DNA of 64,000 bases, from contig JADJXP010000002.1 of NCBI GenBank assembly GCA_016715795.1, positions 868,001-932,000 on the forward strand, written 5' to 3'. Made by a program: the position numbers and the translations under genes. This document shows positions 24,000 to 31,680 of this stretch, piece after piece; the stretch's first letter is position 1, and the number at the start of each line of letters is the position of its first letter. The notes under the pieces are model-generated. The model saw only the letters and a list, made by a program, of their open reading frames with translations. It searched no databases and was not told where the DNA came from. Source of the stretch: Chloracidobacterium sp. Its GTDB lineage: Bacteria; Acidobacteriota; Blastocatellia; Pyrinomonadales; Pyrinomonadaceae.

Positions 24000-26003
24000 A
24001 TGAAGGCTGGTGCTAAAAGCTGGTTCAAAACGTGGCTTTTCGAAGGCGTAGCCGAGATCGAAGGGCCGCACGAACCCGAAGGCCGCCACAAGCGCCATCC
24101 GTGGTGGAAAGTAATGTGCCTGACCGGCGTCGATTATTTCTCGACGCTCGGTTACCAGCCGGGCATCGCCTTTCTGGCCGCCGGTGCATTGTCGCCATTC
24201 GCGACACTCGTATTGGTGCTGCTGACGTTGTTCGGTGCTTTGCCGATGTATAAGCGAGTCGCCGAAGCGAGCCCCCACGGCGACGGCTCGCTGTCGATGC
24301 TAGAGAATCTCCTTTCGCGCTGGAAGGGCAAGATGTTCGTGCTCATCCTCCTTGGGTTTGTTGCCACAAGCTTCATTATCACCATCACACTGTCGGCTGC
24401 CGACGCGACGGCCCACATCGTTGAAAACCCGTTCGTTAGAGAGAACCTTCATTTCCTTGAGCACCCCGTGATCGTGACCCTTGTCCTCATCGGGATGTTG
24501 GGGATCGTCTTCCTGCGGGGTTTCAACGAGGCGATCGGTATCGCGGTTGGGATCGTTGCCGTGTTCCTTGTGCTCAACGTCGTGACCATCGCTCGTGGAT
24601 TGTATGAGATCTTCTGGATCCATCCTGAGGCCTTCACTAAATGGCAGTCGGTCGTGTGGGCAACTCCTTCCGTGGAGGGCAGCGTACTTTGGCTCGCGAT
24701 CGTGTCGCTGTGGTTCTTTCCAAAGCTCGCCCTCGGCCTGTCGGGGTTTGAGACCGGCGTCGTCGTGATGCCGCTGGTCAAGAGCGACCACTCGCTGCCC
24801 GCCGAACAGAAGGCGCGGCTGCACACCGCATTCTCCGAGGCACAGATCACGAGCGACGAGGAACGCTATCTCGCCGGGCGTATCCGTAACGGAAAAAAAC
24901 TGCTCGCCGGTGCCGCTCTTATCATGAGCGTGATGCTTGTCGGCAGCAGTGTCATTACAACAATGCTCGTTCCCGCCGAGGCGTTCCAACAGGGTGGAGC
25001 GGCCTATGGACGAGCCCTCTCGTATCTGGCCCATGGCCTGCTCGGTGAGATATTCGGGACTGTCTATGACATCTCGACCATAATGATCCTCTGGTTTGCG
25101 GGTGCGTCGGCAATGGCAGGCCTGCTGAACATCGTGCCGCGCTATCTGCCGCGATACGGCATGGCACCGGATTGGGCCAGGGCGACGCGGCCGCTTGTCC
25201 TTGTCTTTACCCTCATCTGTTTCGTCGTAACCTTCATGTTCCAAGCTGATGTGACGGCGCAGGGCGGAGCCTACGCGACCGGCGTTCTGGCCTTGATGAC
25301 ATCTGCGTCGTTCGCTGTGATGGTCTCGGCCTGGCGCCGCCGACATGCGACGTGGCCGCTTTATGTGGCCATCACGATCGTCTTTGTGTATACACTTGCC
25401 GTCAATATGATCGAACAGCCGAGCGGTATCCAGATCGCGGCGATGTTTATCTTTGCCATTATTGCCAGTTCGTTTGTGTCGAGGGCCATGCGCTCGACCG
25501 AGATCAGGATCGATCAGATCGAACTTGATCCGGCGGCACAGGCCTTTCTTGACGAGGTCGATGCCGAGGGTGAGATACGGATCGTCACTAATCGTCGCGA
25601 GGAAGGCGACCTGACCGAATATCGGTTCAAGGAGCACGAGAAACGTGTCGACAATCACATCCCATCGTCCGATCCGGTGATCTTCTACGAGATCGAGCCA
25701 GGCGATTCGTCTGAGTTCAAGGGCAAGCTTTTCATCCGCGGCGTTGACGTGGAGGGTTACAAGATACTTCGCACCCAAGCGCCGGCCGTGCCAAACGCTA
25801 TCGCTGCGTTCCTACTCTATCTGCGCGACCGAACCGGCAAGATACCGCACGTCTATTTCGGCTGGAGCGAGGGCAATCCGATCATGTATCTTGCCCGCTA
25901 TATTCTCTTCGGTGAGGGCGACACGGCTCCGGTGACTCGCGAGATACTGAGGCAGGCCGAGTCCGATCCACAACTTCGCCCAAACGTACACGTAGGCGGC
26001 TGA
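24000..26003 (+). CDS. APC superfamily permease with C-terminal cytoplasmic domain
   Basis: 667 residues from ATG 24000 (the longer open frame from 23853 would run through the hairpin leader and lacks any sensible N-terminus). About 12 membrane helices; first is GVDYFSTLGYQPGIAFLAAG, an APC-type unwound helix region. The last about 150 residues are soluble (starting near TEIRIDQIELDPAAQAFLDEV). Amino acid or K+ uptake are both possible for this architecture. Large hairpins upstream suggest ligand or ion control. Confidence 0.8.
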   Translation: MKAGAKSWFKTWLFEGVAEIEGPHEPEGRHKRHPWWKVMCLTGVDYFSTLGYQPGIAFLAAGALSPFATLVLVLLTLFGALPMYKRVAEASPHGDGSLSMLENLLSRWKGKMFVLILLGFVATSFIITITLSAADATAHIVENPFVRENLHFLEHPVIVTLVLIGMLGIVFLRGFNEAIGIAVGIVAVFLVLNVVTIARGLYEIFWIHPEAFTKWQSVVWATPSVEGSVLWLAIVSLWFFPKLALGLSGFETGVVVMPLVKSDHSLPAEQKARLHTAFSEAQITSDEERYLAGRIRNGKKLLAGAALIMSVMLVGSSVITTMLVPAEAFQQGGAAYGRALSYLAHGLLGEIFGTVYDISTIMILWFAGASAMAGLLNIVPRYLPRYGMAPDWARATRPLVLVFTLICFVVTFMFQADVTAQGGAYATGVLALMTSASFAVMVSAWRRRHATWPLYVAITIVFVYTLAVNMIEQPSGIQIAAMFIFAIIASSFVSRAMRSTEIRIDQIELDPAAQAFLDEVDAEGEIRIVTNRREEGDLTEYRFKEHEKRVDNHIPSSDPVIFYEIEPGDSSEFKGKLFIRGVDVEGYKILRTQAPAVPNAIAAFLLYLRDRTGKIPHVYFGWSEGNPIMYLARYILFGEGDTAPVTREILRQAESDPQLRPNVHVGG

Positions 26004-26005
26004 CG

Positions 26006-26407
26006 TCAACCGGCCGCAGCGGCGGCGCGCTCGGTATCGATCTCGAGAAAGCACTTGCGACAGTAGACCGGCCGTCCCTGGCTCGGAAAGAACGGTACTG
26101 TCGTTGCATCCCCGCAGAGTGCGCATTCGGCGGCGACCTCTATCCTTGGACGTTTGCCGGTGGTCCTTGCGATCTCGACGGCCCGCAGGCGGCGGTTCTT
26201 GGCCTTCTTGCAGGGCTTGCACCTTTTGGGTGGATGGGTCAGAAGTTTCTGGCGGAAGAATAACTGCTCGCCCGCGTTCCATATGAACGCAAGTGAACAG
26301 TCGATACAAATGATTGAGATATCCTGAAGATCGGTATCTTCGTCGGCGGACGAACGAACGCTCGCGGCTCCTTGATCTTCGATATCCGACATGCCCGGCC
26401 CTATCAC
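26006..26407 (-). CDS. Zinc-ribbon protein with CxxC pairs
   Basis: 133 residues. GTG at 26407 is preferred because AAGGAGG lies 10 bases before it, whereas the ATG at 26392 has no ribosome site. Two metal sites: IICIDCSLAFIWNAGEQLFF with CKPCKKAK (a treble-clef-like ribbon), and CALCGDATTVPFFPSQGRPVYCRKCF. Such proteins are common in acidobacteria and deltaproteobacteria; role unknown, possibly nucleic acid binding. Confidence 0.75.
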   Translation of the reverse strand: MIGPGMSDIEDQGAASVRSSADEDTDLQDISIICIDCSLAFIWNAGEQLFFRQKLLTHPPKRCKPCKKAKNRRLRAVEIARTTGKRPRIEVAAECALCGDATTVPFFPSQGRPVYCRKCFLEIDTERAAAAAG

Positions 26408-26447
26408 TCTCTCGACGCCTCCTTAGACTAAAGGCAACCTCGTATTG

Positions 26448-26481
26448 TAGATTGGACAGGTGGGGGCGGCTGTCCAATCTA
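26448..26481. promoter_or_regulatory. Perfect 12-bp inverted repeat upstream of purD
   Basis: TAGATTGGACAG faces CTGTCCAATCTA around a 10-nt G-rich loop, in the gap between the divergent zinc-ribbon gene and purD. It could be a repressor operator or a transcript hairpin. No T run follows. Confidence 0.55.
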
Positions 26482-26576
26482 GCATTTAGCGCTACGTTGA
26501 GATTGTTTGACCATACATCCGGCGAGTTCCAATGTCAAGACGGTATGACTATCCGGCTTTTGCAGTCAATGATCCT

Positions 26577-27848
26577 ATGAATGTCCTTGTGATCGGTTCC
26601 GGCGGCCGCGAGCATGCTATCTGTGCGGCGTTTCGCCGTTCGCCGCGAGTTGAAAAGCTTTTCTGCGCGAATGGGAATGCGGGCATCGCCGCGATCGCTG
26701 AGTGCGTACCGATCCGCCACGACGAGGCCGCCCGTCTCGTTCAGTTTGCGAGCGAGAATAGTGTCGACATGACCTTTGTCGGTGGTGAGACGCCGCTGGC
26801 GTTGGGCGTTGTCGATGAGTTTGAGAAACGCGGCCTGAGGATCATCGGGCCACGGCGAGATGCCGCCCGGCTCGAATCGAGCAAGGCATTTGCAAAGGAT
26901 TTTATGGCGCGTCACGGCGTGCCGACCGCGCGGTATGTCACGGCCCATTCGGCGGGTTTTGCCATTCTTGAGCTCGAGAGCGGCGATTTTGGCGGGCCGG
27001 ACGCTCCGGTGGTCGTCAAGGCGGACGGCCTCGCTGCCGGTAAAGGCGTCGTTGTCGCCCGTGATCGAGCCGAGGCTGCGGATGCGATCAACACAATGGC
27101 GTCGCTGGTCGGGACGGCCGCTGCCGAGAAGATCGTGCTCGAGGAATGTCTCGTCGGTAGGGAAGTCTCGCTCCTGGCATTTGTCGACGGCGAGAGCTAC
27201 GCTCTCATGCCGGCGACCCGCGATCACAAGCGCATCGGCGACGGTGATTCCGGCCCTAACACAGGCGGAATGGGAGCCATCACCGATGCGTCGCTCCTGA
27301 CCGGCGAACAGCTTGCTGAGATCGAGCAAACGATCATTCGTCCGACGCTTGCCGGATGCGAAAGAGAGGATATCTCCTTTCGCGGGATACTTTTTCTTGG
27401 CCTGATGATGACCGCAGCGGGGCCGAGGGTACTCGAATACAACATTCGATTTGGGGATCCGGAAACTCAGGCCATACTTGTCAGGCTCGATACCGACCTT
27501 CTTGATATCTGCGACGCGATGCTTGCCGGGACGCTCGGTGATATGGATATTCGCTGGCGGCCGGGAAGCTCGGCCTGTATAGTTCTCGCTTCCGAGAACT
27601 ATCCCTCGATGCCGCGCACTGGCGATGTCATCTCCGGCGTGGCCGAAGCCTCGGCTGCGCCGAACGTCCAGGTGTTTCATGCGGGGACGACCGATTCGCC
27701 CGACGGCAGCATTGTGACGTCGGGCGGCCGCGTGCTGGGTGTAACGGCGACCGGCGCAACGCTCGACGAATCGCTCGCGACGGCCTACTCGGCTGTCGAA
27801 AAGATCTCCTGGCCCGGGATGCAATACCGACGCGATATTGGCAAGTAA
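26577..27848 (+). CDS. purD: Phosphoribosylamine-glycine ligase
   Basis: 423 residues from ATG 26577 (MNVLVIGSGGREHA), the standard GARS start; an ATG at 26532 would add 15 atypical residues. ATP-grasp enzyme of purine synthesis joining glycine to phosphoribosylamine. Seen: VVVKADGLAAGKGVVVA, DHKRIGDGDSGPNTGGMGA, and FRGILFLGLMMT. Length and motif order are typical. Confidence 0.97.
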   Translation: MNVLVIGSGGREHAICAAFRRSPRVEKLFCANGNAGIAAIAECVPIRHDEAARLVQFASENSVDMTFVGGETPLALGVVDEFEKRGLRIIGPRRDAARLESSKAFAKDFMARHGVPTARYVTAHSAGFAILELESGDFGGPDAPVVVKADGLAAGKGVVVARDRAEAADAINTMASLVGTAAAEKIVLEECLVGREVSLLAFVDGESYALMPATRDHKRIGDGDSGPNTGGMGAITDASLLTGEQLAEIEQTIIRPTLAGCEREDISFRGILFLGLMMTAAGPRVLEYNIRFGDPETQAILVRLDTDLLDICDAMLAGTLGDMDIRWRPGSSACIVLASENYPSMPRTGDVISGVAEASAAPNVQVFHAGTTDSPDGSIVTSGGRVLGVTATGATLDESLATAYSAVEKISWPGMQYRRDIGK

Positions 27849-27850
27849 GG

Positions 27851-28804
27851 TCATCCGACAGCCTTTGCCTTGCGGTCGTATTCGTCAGCTTCGCTCGCTA
27901 AGCCATTCTTTCGACAATATTCCGCTAGTTTCTTATAACGATCACCGGCAGCGATGTCAGACAGCCAGCAGATCTTCGCCATACATTCCGGACATGTGTC
28001 GATCGGCCGCCGGTCGGTCTCAGCAAGGTTGTTCGTGCCGCTCATCAGGCATTCATATTTCGTGCAATGCCGCATCGAGAACATATGCCCCGTCTCGTGC
28101 GCAGCGATCTTTAGCGTTCGCCCGAGGAACTTGTCGTAGGCGGCGCGGTCATCCAGCCTAGCCAGCGACCACACGCCCAGCCGGTCTTCGAGGCTGGCCT
28201 GGCCAAACACGTAATTCATCGACTCGTTCGGATACAGGTCGTCTGCGGTGAATGCGATCAGCGCGGCAGCGTCAGCAGGGAGCAGCGGTTTTAGAACGTC
28301 ATTGATGATGTGGCCCGTCTTTATCTGTCGCGTCTTTGTGAATTTGTTTTGGCGAATGTGCGGCCAAGTTGCCGTGAATGCCCGCGATGGCATCTTTTCG
28401 ACGGGAAGATCATAGAAAATCGCGATATATCCGGCGGCGATGTCTATTATCTTTTTCTGTTGCGGCGTGAAAGTTCCCAATGGAAGAACATAGAGCTTCT
28501 GACGCTCCTGCTTTGGCCTGACAGGGTCGCTGTCAAGGTATTCCTCAAACGTCTGCCCCGGCTCGTTGTGGGATTCGAGCCAGTCATCTCGTGATGGCGT
28601 GCCCATCGGCTTGAAGAAAGGTTCGACCTTCTTGATAGCATCACGCAGTTCCTTGAGCTCCCGCTTTGCCTCGCGGGCCGCCGACATATTCGACGCGGGC
28701 CTATCTACAGTGGAAGAACAGCCCACGAAATACACGAAAGACACAAAAAGGAAGATAATTCCTGCACATCTTTTTTTCGTGCTATTCGTGTATTTCGTGG
28801 GCAT
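27851..28804 (-). CDS. Archaemetzincin-like metalloprotease, lipoprotein
   Basis: 317 residues. Core motif HETGHMFSMRHC (H236-C247) with following CLM (C252-M254) and CPEC (C271, C274) is the archaemetzincin signature HExxHxxGxxHC-x4-CM-xn-CxxC, except that the usual Gly is Ser. Zinc is expected at both sites. The N-terminus is a lipoprotein signal with lipobox FVGC (Cys29). All of residues 1-28 are coded by the palindromic repeat 28721-28802, so the membrane anchor was derived from a dispersed element. Probably a periplasmic-side protease. Confidence 0.88.
   Translation of the reverse strand: MPTKYTNSTKKRCAGIIFLFVSFVYFVGCSSTVDRPASNMSAAREAKRELKELRDAIKKVEPFFKPMGTPSRDDWLESHNEPGQTFEEYLDSDPVRPKQERQKLYVLPLGTFTPQQKKIIDIAAGYIAIFYDLPVEKMPSRAFTATWPHIRQNKFTKTRQIKTGHIINDVLKPLLPADAAALIAFTADDLYPNESMNYVFGQASLEDRLGVWSLARLDDRAAYDKFLGRTLKIAAHETGHMFSMRHCTKYECLMSGTNNLAETDRRPIDTCPECMAKICWLSDIAAGDRYKKLAEYCRKNGLASEADEYDRKAKAVG
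28721..28802. repeat. 9-bp-period palindrome forming a lipoprotein signal peptide
   Basis: Left arm carries CACGAAATA then CACGAAAGA; the right arm is the inverted copy ending at CGTGGGC (28802). Arms match those at 8391-8465, but the interior differs. The archaemetzincin ATG (28804) starts at its outer edge. Confidence 0.85.
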
Positions 28805-28806
28805 TT

Positions 28807-30087
28807 TTAATAGGTCGCCAGTGCAGCGACGTAACTGTCGTAGCTGCGTTTCATTTCTTCGATCGAATCTCCGCCGAATTTGGCACGCATAGCGTCGGCA
28901 AGGACTATCGCGAGCATGGCTTCGCCGATGACACCGGCCGCCGGGACAGCGGTGATGTCGGAGCGTTCGAATGCGGCATCTGACGCGAGCTTTGTCTCTA
29001 TGTCCACGGAGCGCAGCGGTTTTCGCAAGGTCGAGAGCGGTTTCATATGGCCGCGAACGCGGATCTCTTCGCCGTTGGTGATGCCGCCCTCGAGACCGCC
29101 CGCACGATTAGTTCTGCGGCAGTAGTCTGAACCGCCTGCGGTAGCGGGCGGTTGAACGTTCGCTTCCACGGCCTCATCGGTCGGCATTAAACCACCCGCG
29201 ACCGCCGGTGGTACTGACATAAATATCTCATCGTGCACCTGCGACCCGGGCCGGCCGGCATTTGCGACGCCTTCGCCTATCTCGACGGCTTTTGTGGCAT
29301 GGATCGACATTATGGCGCGGGCGATGCGGCCGTCGAGTTTGTCTTCCCACGACGTGTGAGCACCGAGGCCGACAGGTACGCCGCGGGCGACGACCTCATA
29401 GATGCCGCCGAGCGTGTCGCCCTGCTTTTTGGCATCGTCGATGGCTTTGATCATCTCCTTTTCAGCGGATTCGTCAACACACCGCAGCGGCGAATTCTCG
29501 CGCATTGCCGAGATCTCATCCCACGAGCGCCAAAGCGGGACCACCTGCACCGGGCCGAGGCGGATGACGTGGCTTTTGATCTCGATACCGAAAACGGCGA
29601 GAAGCTGTTTGGCGATGGCTCCGCAGGCGACGCGGGCGGCAGTCTCGCGGGCGGAAGCGCGTTCGAGAATGTTTCGCAGATCGCGGGCACCGTATTTTTG
29701 TCCGCCGGCAAGGTCCGCGTGGCCGGGGCGAGGGCGAGTGACGGCGCGTTCAGCGTTCCCGTCGTCAGATGAGTCGGTGCCCTTTCTTCGTGCGGGCTTC
29801 TGCGGCGGCTCGACGCTCATGACATTCTGCCAGTGCACAAAATCCTTGTTCTCGATCACCAGCCCTATGGGCGAGCCGAGCGTTTTGCCGTGACGGATGC
29901 CGGAGATGATCTCGACCTTATCGTCCTCGATCTTCATCCGTCCGCCGCGGCCGTAGCCCTGTTGCCGCCGCCAGAGTTCGTGGTCTATGGCCGCTGAGTC
30001 GATCGGCAGCCCGGCGGGCACGCCCTCAATGATCGCCATTAGAGCTTTGCCATGCGATTCGCCAGCGGTTGTGAAATTGAAGAACAT
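28807..30087 (-). CDS. aroC: Chorismate synthase
   Basis: 426 residues, longer than the usual 360-400. Converts EPSP to chorismate using reduced FMN. Seen: FTTAGESHGKALMAIIEG, RRQQGYGRGGRM, GQKYGARDLRNILERASARETA, and RTNRAGGLEGGITNGEEI. The segment before the last motif carries an extra ~25 residues including PPAVAGG and QPPATAGGSD, coded by an inverted-repeat element (29124-29218). The frame is kept. The insertion lies in a loop that is variable between species, so activity is probably retained. Confidence 0.95.
   Translation of the reverse strand: MFFNFTTAGESHGKALMAIIEGVPAGLPIDSAAIDHELWRRQQGYGRGGRMKIEDDKVEIISGIRHGKTLGSPIGLVIENKDFVHWQNVMSVEPPQKPARRKGTDSSDDGNAERAVTRPRPGHADLAGGQKYGARDLRNILERASARETAARVACGAIAKQLLAVFGIEIKSHVIRLGPVQVVPLWRSWDEISAMRENSPLRCVDESAEKEMIKAIDDAKKQGDTLGGIYEVVARGVPVGLGAHTSWEDKLDGRIARAIMSIHATKAVEIGEGVANAGRPGSQVHDEIFMSVPPAVAGGLMPTDEAVEANVQPPATAGGSDYCRRTNRAGGLEGGITNGEEIRVRGHMKPLSTLRKPLRSVDIETKLASDAAFERSDITAVPAAGVIGEAMLAIVLADAMRAKFGGDSIEEMKRSYDSYVAALATY
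29124..29218. mobile_element. Inverted-repeat element (copy C) inside aroC
   Basis: Left arm 29124-29157 and right arm about 29186-29218 are diverged versions of the 30-34 bp arms of the elements at 42652 and 60957 (core CCTGCGGTAGCGGG). The element is 95 bp here with a shorter interior and is translated in the minus-strand frame. Confidence 0.8.
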
Positions 30088-30098
30088 CAGGAGAATTT

Positions 30099-30173
30099 AA
30101 CCACAGGTAAACACGGATAAGCACAGATAGAAATACCAAATCTATCCGTGTGCATCGGTGTTTATCTGTGGTT
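30099..30173. repeat. Palindromic repeat, ~10-bp period, after an EamA gene
   Basis: Imperfect 33-bp arms 30099-30131 and 30141-30173, with word CACAGGTAAA and CACGGATAAG at a 10-bp step. The right arm codes the last ten residues and the TAG stop of the EamA transporter that reads leftward. Confidence 0.8.
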
Positions 30174-31062
30174 TTACCGTTTTCCGTCGAAAGACTATCA
30201 GGCCGATACTAGCGATGATCAGAAGCCCGCCGGCGAATGTCAGAGGCGGCAGCGTTTCGCCGAGGACGACGTTCCCGATCACCACGGCCAGCAACGGCGT
30301 GACAAGCGAGATCATCATCGCCTTTGTCGATTCGATCCGGCCCAGCAGCCAATAATACAGCCAAAATGCTATCACGGAGCCGAAAAGCGCCAGATAAAGG
30401 ACGCAGATGATCGACATCCATGACCACGAAAACACGAGCGGATTGCCCTCTCGGATAAGGCTGTATGCGATGACCGGCGGCAGGCCACAGAGCATTTGGC
30501 AGAAAACGAGCGACGCCGGATGAATGCCCCCGGCCTTTGCTTTGATCAGTATTGACGCCTGTGCGGCGGCATACGATCCAACCACGACGGCGACACACCC
30601 GACGAAGGCCAGCAAGTTCTCAACACGCAACTGGTCGCTGAATATCACGCCGACTCCTATAATGCCGATGGCGACGGCGACGATCTTTTGCGGTGTAATT
30701 CGTTCGTCGGGCAAGAATATCCAAGCAAGGACAAGCCCAAAGACCGTGATGGTCGCCTGCAGGACGGCCGCAAGGCCCGACGAAATGTACTGCTCACTCC
30801 AGAAGACCATCGAGTAGTTGACACCAAATTGCAGGATGCCTGTCAGGGCGATCAAGCGCCATTCTGCCGCGGTTTTTGGCAATTGTATCCTTTGGGTCCG
30901 AATGACCACGAACAGAACGACTACCGAAATGAGAAAACGGGCCGACGAGAACGCGATGGGCGGCAGATCGTTGAGGCCGATCTTGATAAAGATCCACGTG
31001 GTGCTCCAGATCAATGCGAGGATGAGCCAAACGAAGGCCTTTAACGAAAAAATCTTAGGCAT
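30142..31062 (-). CDS. EamA/DMT family transporter
   Basis: 306 residues, ten predicted helices as two EamA repeats (first WLILALIWSTTWIFIKIGL, second TKAMMISLVTPLLAVVIGNVVLGE). Probably exports a metabolite. The C-terminal tail KPQINTDAHG and the stop codon are coded by a palindromic repeat, so the ancestral end was about RRKTV. Start overlaps rsmD by 8 bp. Confidence 0.85.
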   Translation of the reverse strand: MPKIFSLKAFVWLILALIWSTTWIFIKIGLNDLPPIAFSSARFLISVVVLFVVIRTQRIQLPKTAAEWRLIALTGILQFGVNYSMVFWSEQYISSGLAAVLQATITVFGLVLAWIFLPDERITPQKIVAVAIGIIGVGVIFSDQLRVENLLAFVGCVAVVVGSYAAAQASILIKAKAGGIHPASLVFCQMLCGLPPVIAYSLIREGNPLVFSWSWMSIICVLYLALFGSVIAFWLYYWLLGRIESTKAMMISLVTPLLAVVIGNVVLGETLPPLTFAGGLLIIASIGLIVFRRKTVKPQINTDAHG

Positions 31063-31606
31063 TCTCGTAAAAGCTCAGGCTTGATTCGCCCTGTTTGACA
31101 ACGCGCCATCGGCGGAGCCGTCCGACGGCGTCGTGGATGTGTGATTTGGCGTGATGTTCGACGACCAGGATGCCGCCCTCGCGGAGCAGGTCCGCTTTTG
31201 TGCCAAAATCGTGTATCACGAGCGATGGGTCGAAATCGTATGGCGGATCAAAAAAAGCGATATCCCAGCCGGTCTCGTGCTCGCGGCTCGTGAAATTCTC
31301 GGCATCCAGATTAAGCACGTCGGTCTGCGATTCCGGAACCTGTAGCTTGTCGAGGTTCTCCTCGATCAAGGCGCACGAGCGTTTAGATCGGTCGACAAAT
31401 GTCACGAATGCCGCTCCGCGAGAGAGGGCCTCGATACCTATCGCACCGGTTCCGGCACATAGGTCGAGGAAGCGCGTATCGTCATTGATGTTTGGAGCGA
31501 GAATATTAAAGAGTGTCTCGCGCAGACGGTCCGAGGTCGGCCGTGTTTTCGCGTCGGGCGGACTTTTCAAGGTGCGGCCGCGATAAATACCCGAGATGAC
31601 GCGCAT
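31055..31606 (-). CDS. rsmD: 16S rRNA (guanine966-N2)-methyltransferase
   Basis: 183 residues. SAM-dependent methyltransferase with N-terminal MRVISGIYRGRTLKSP, RPTSDRLRETLFNIL, the SAM loop DLCAGTGAIGIEALSRGA and the catalytic DPPY. Methylates G966 in 16S rRNA of the small subunit. Lies downstream of recG on the same strand. Confidence 0.95.
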   Translation of the reverse strand: MRVISGIYRGRTLKSPPDAKTRPTSDRLRETLFNILAPNINDDTRFLDLCAGTGAIGIEALSRGAAFVTFVDRSKRSCALIEENLDKLQVPESQTDVLNLDAENFTSREHETGWDIAFFDPPYDFDPSLVIHDFGTKADLLREGGILVVEHHAKSHIHDAVGRLRRWRVVKQGESSLSFYENA

Positions 31607-31620
31607 AGGTCTAACGTTGT

Positions 31621-31676
31621 GAGTCCAAGCTTTAGCTTGTTCCTATTCTATCTAAGACACGCTAAAGCTTGAACTC
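31621..31676. repeat. Inverted repeat between recG and rsmD
   Basis: GAGTCCAAGCTTTAGC (31621-31636) faces GCTAAAGCTTGAACTC (31661-31676), 15 of 16 pairs. The recG TAG stop lies at its outer edge. Each arm contains a smaller palindrome (CAAGC-TTTA-GCTTG). Confidence 0.75.
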
Positions 31677-31680
31677 AGAA

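Noticed and set aside
24300..25778. Long open frame (492 codons) on the minus strand opposite the APC transporter
   Set aside because: Composition is charged and His/Asp rich, without motifs; it is the antisense shadow of a GC-rich membrane gene.
26535..27854. Long minus-strand frame opposite purD
   Set aside because: Fully overlaps a clear purD gene and has no recognisable domains.
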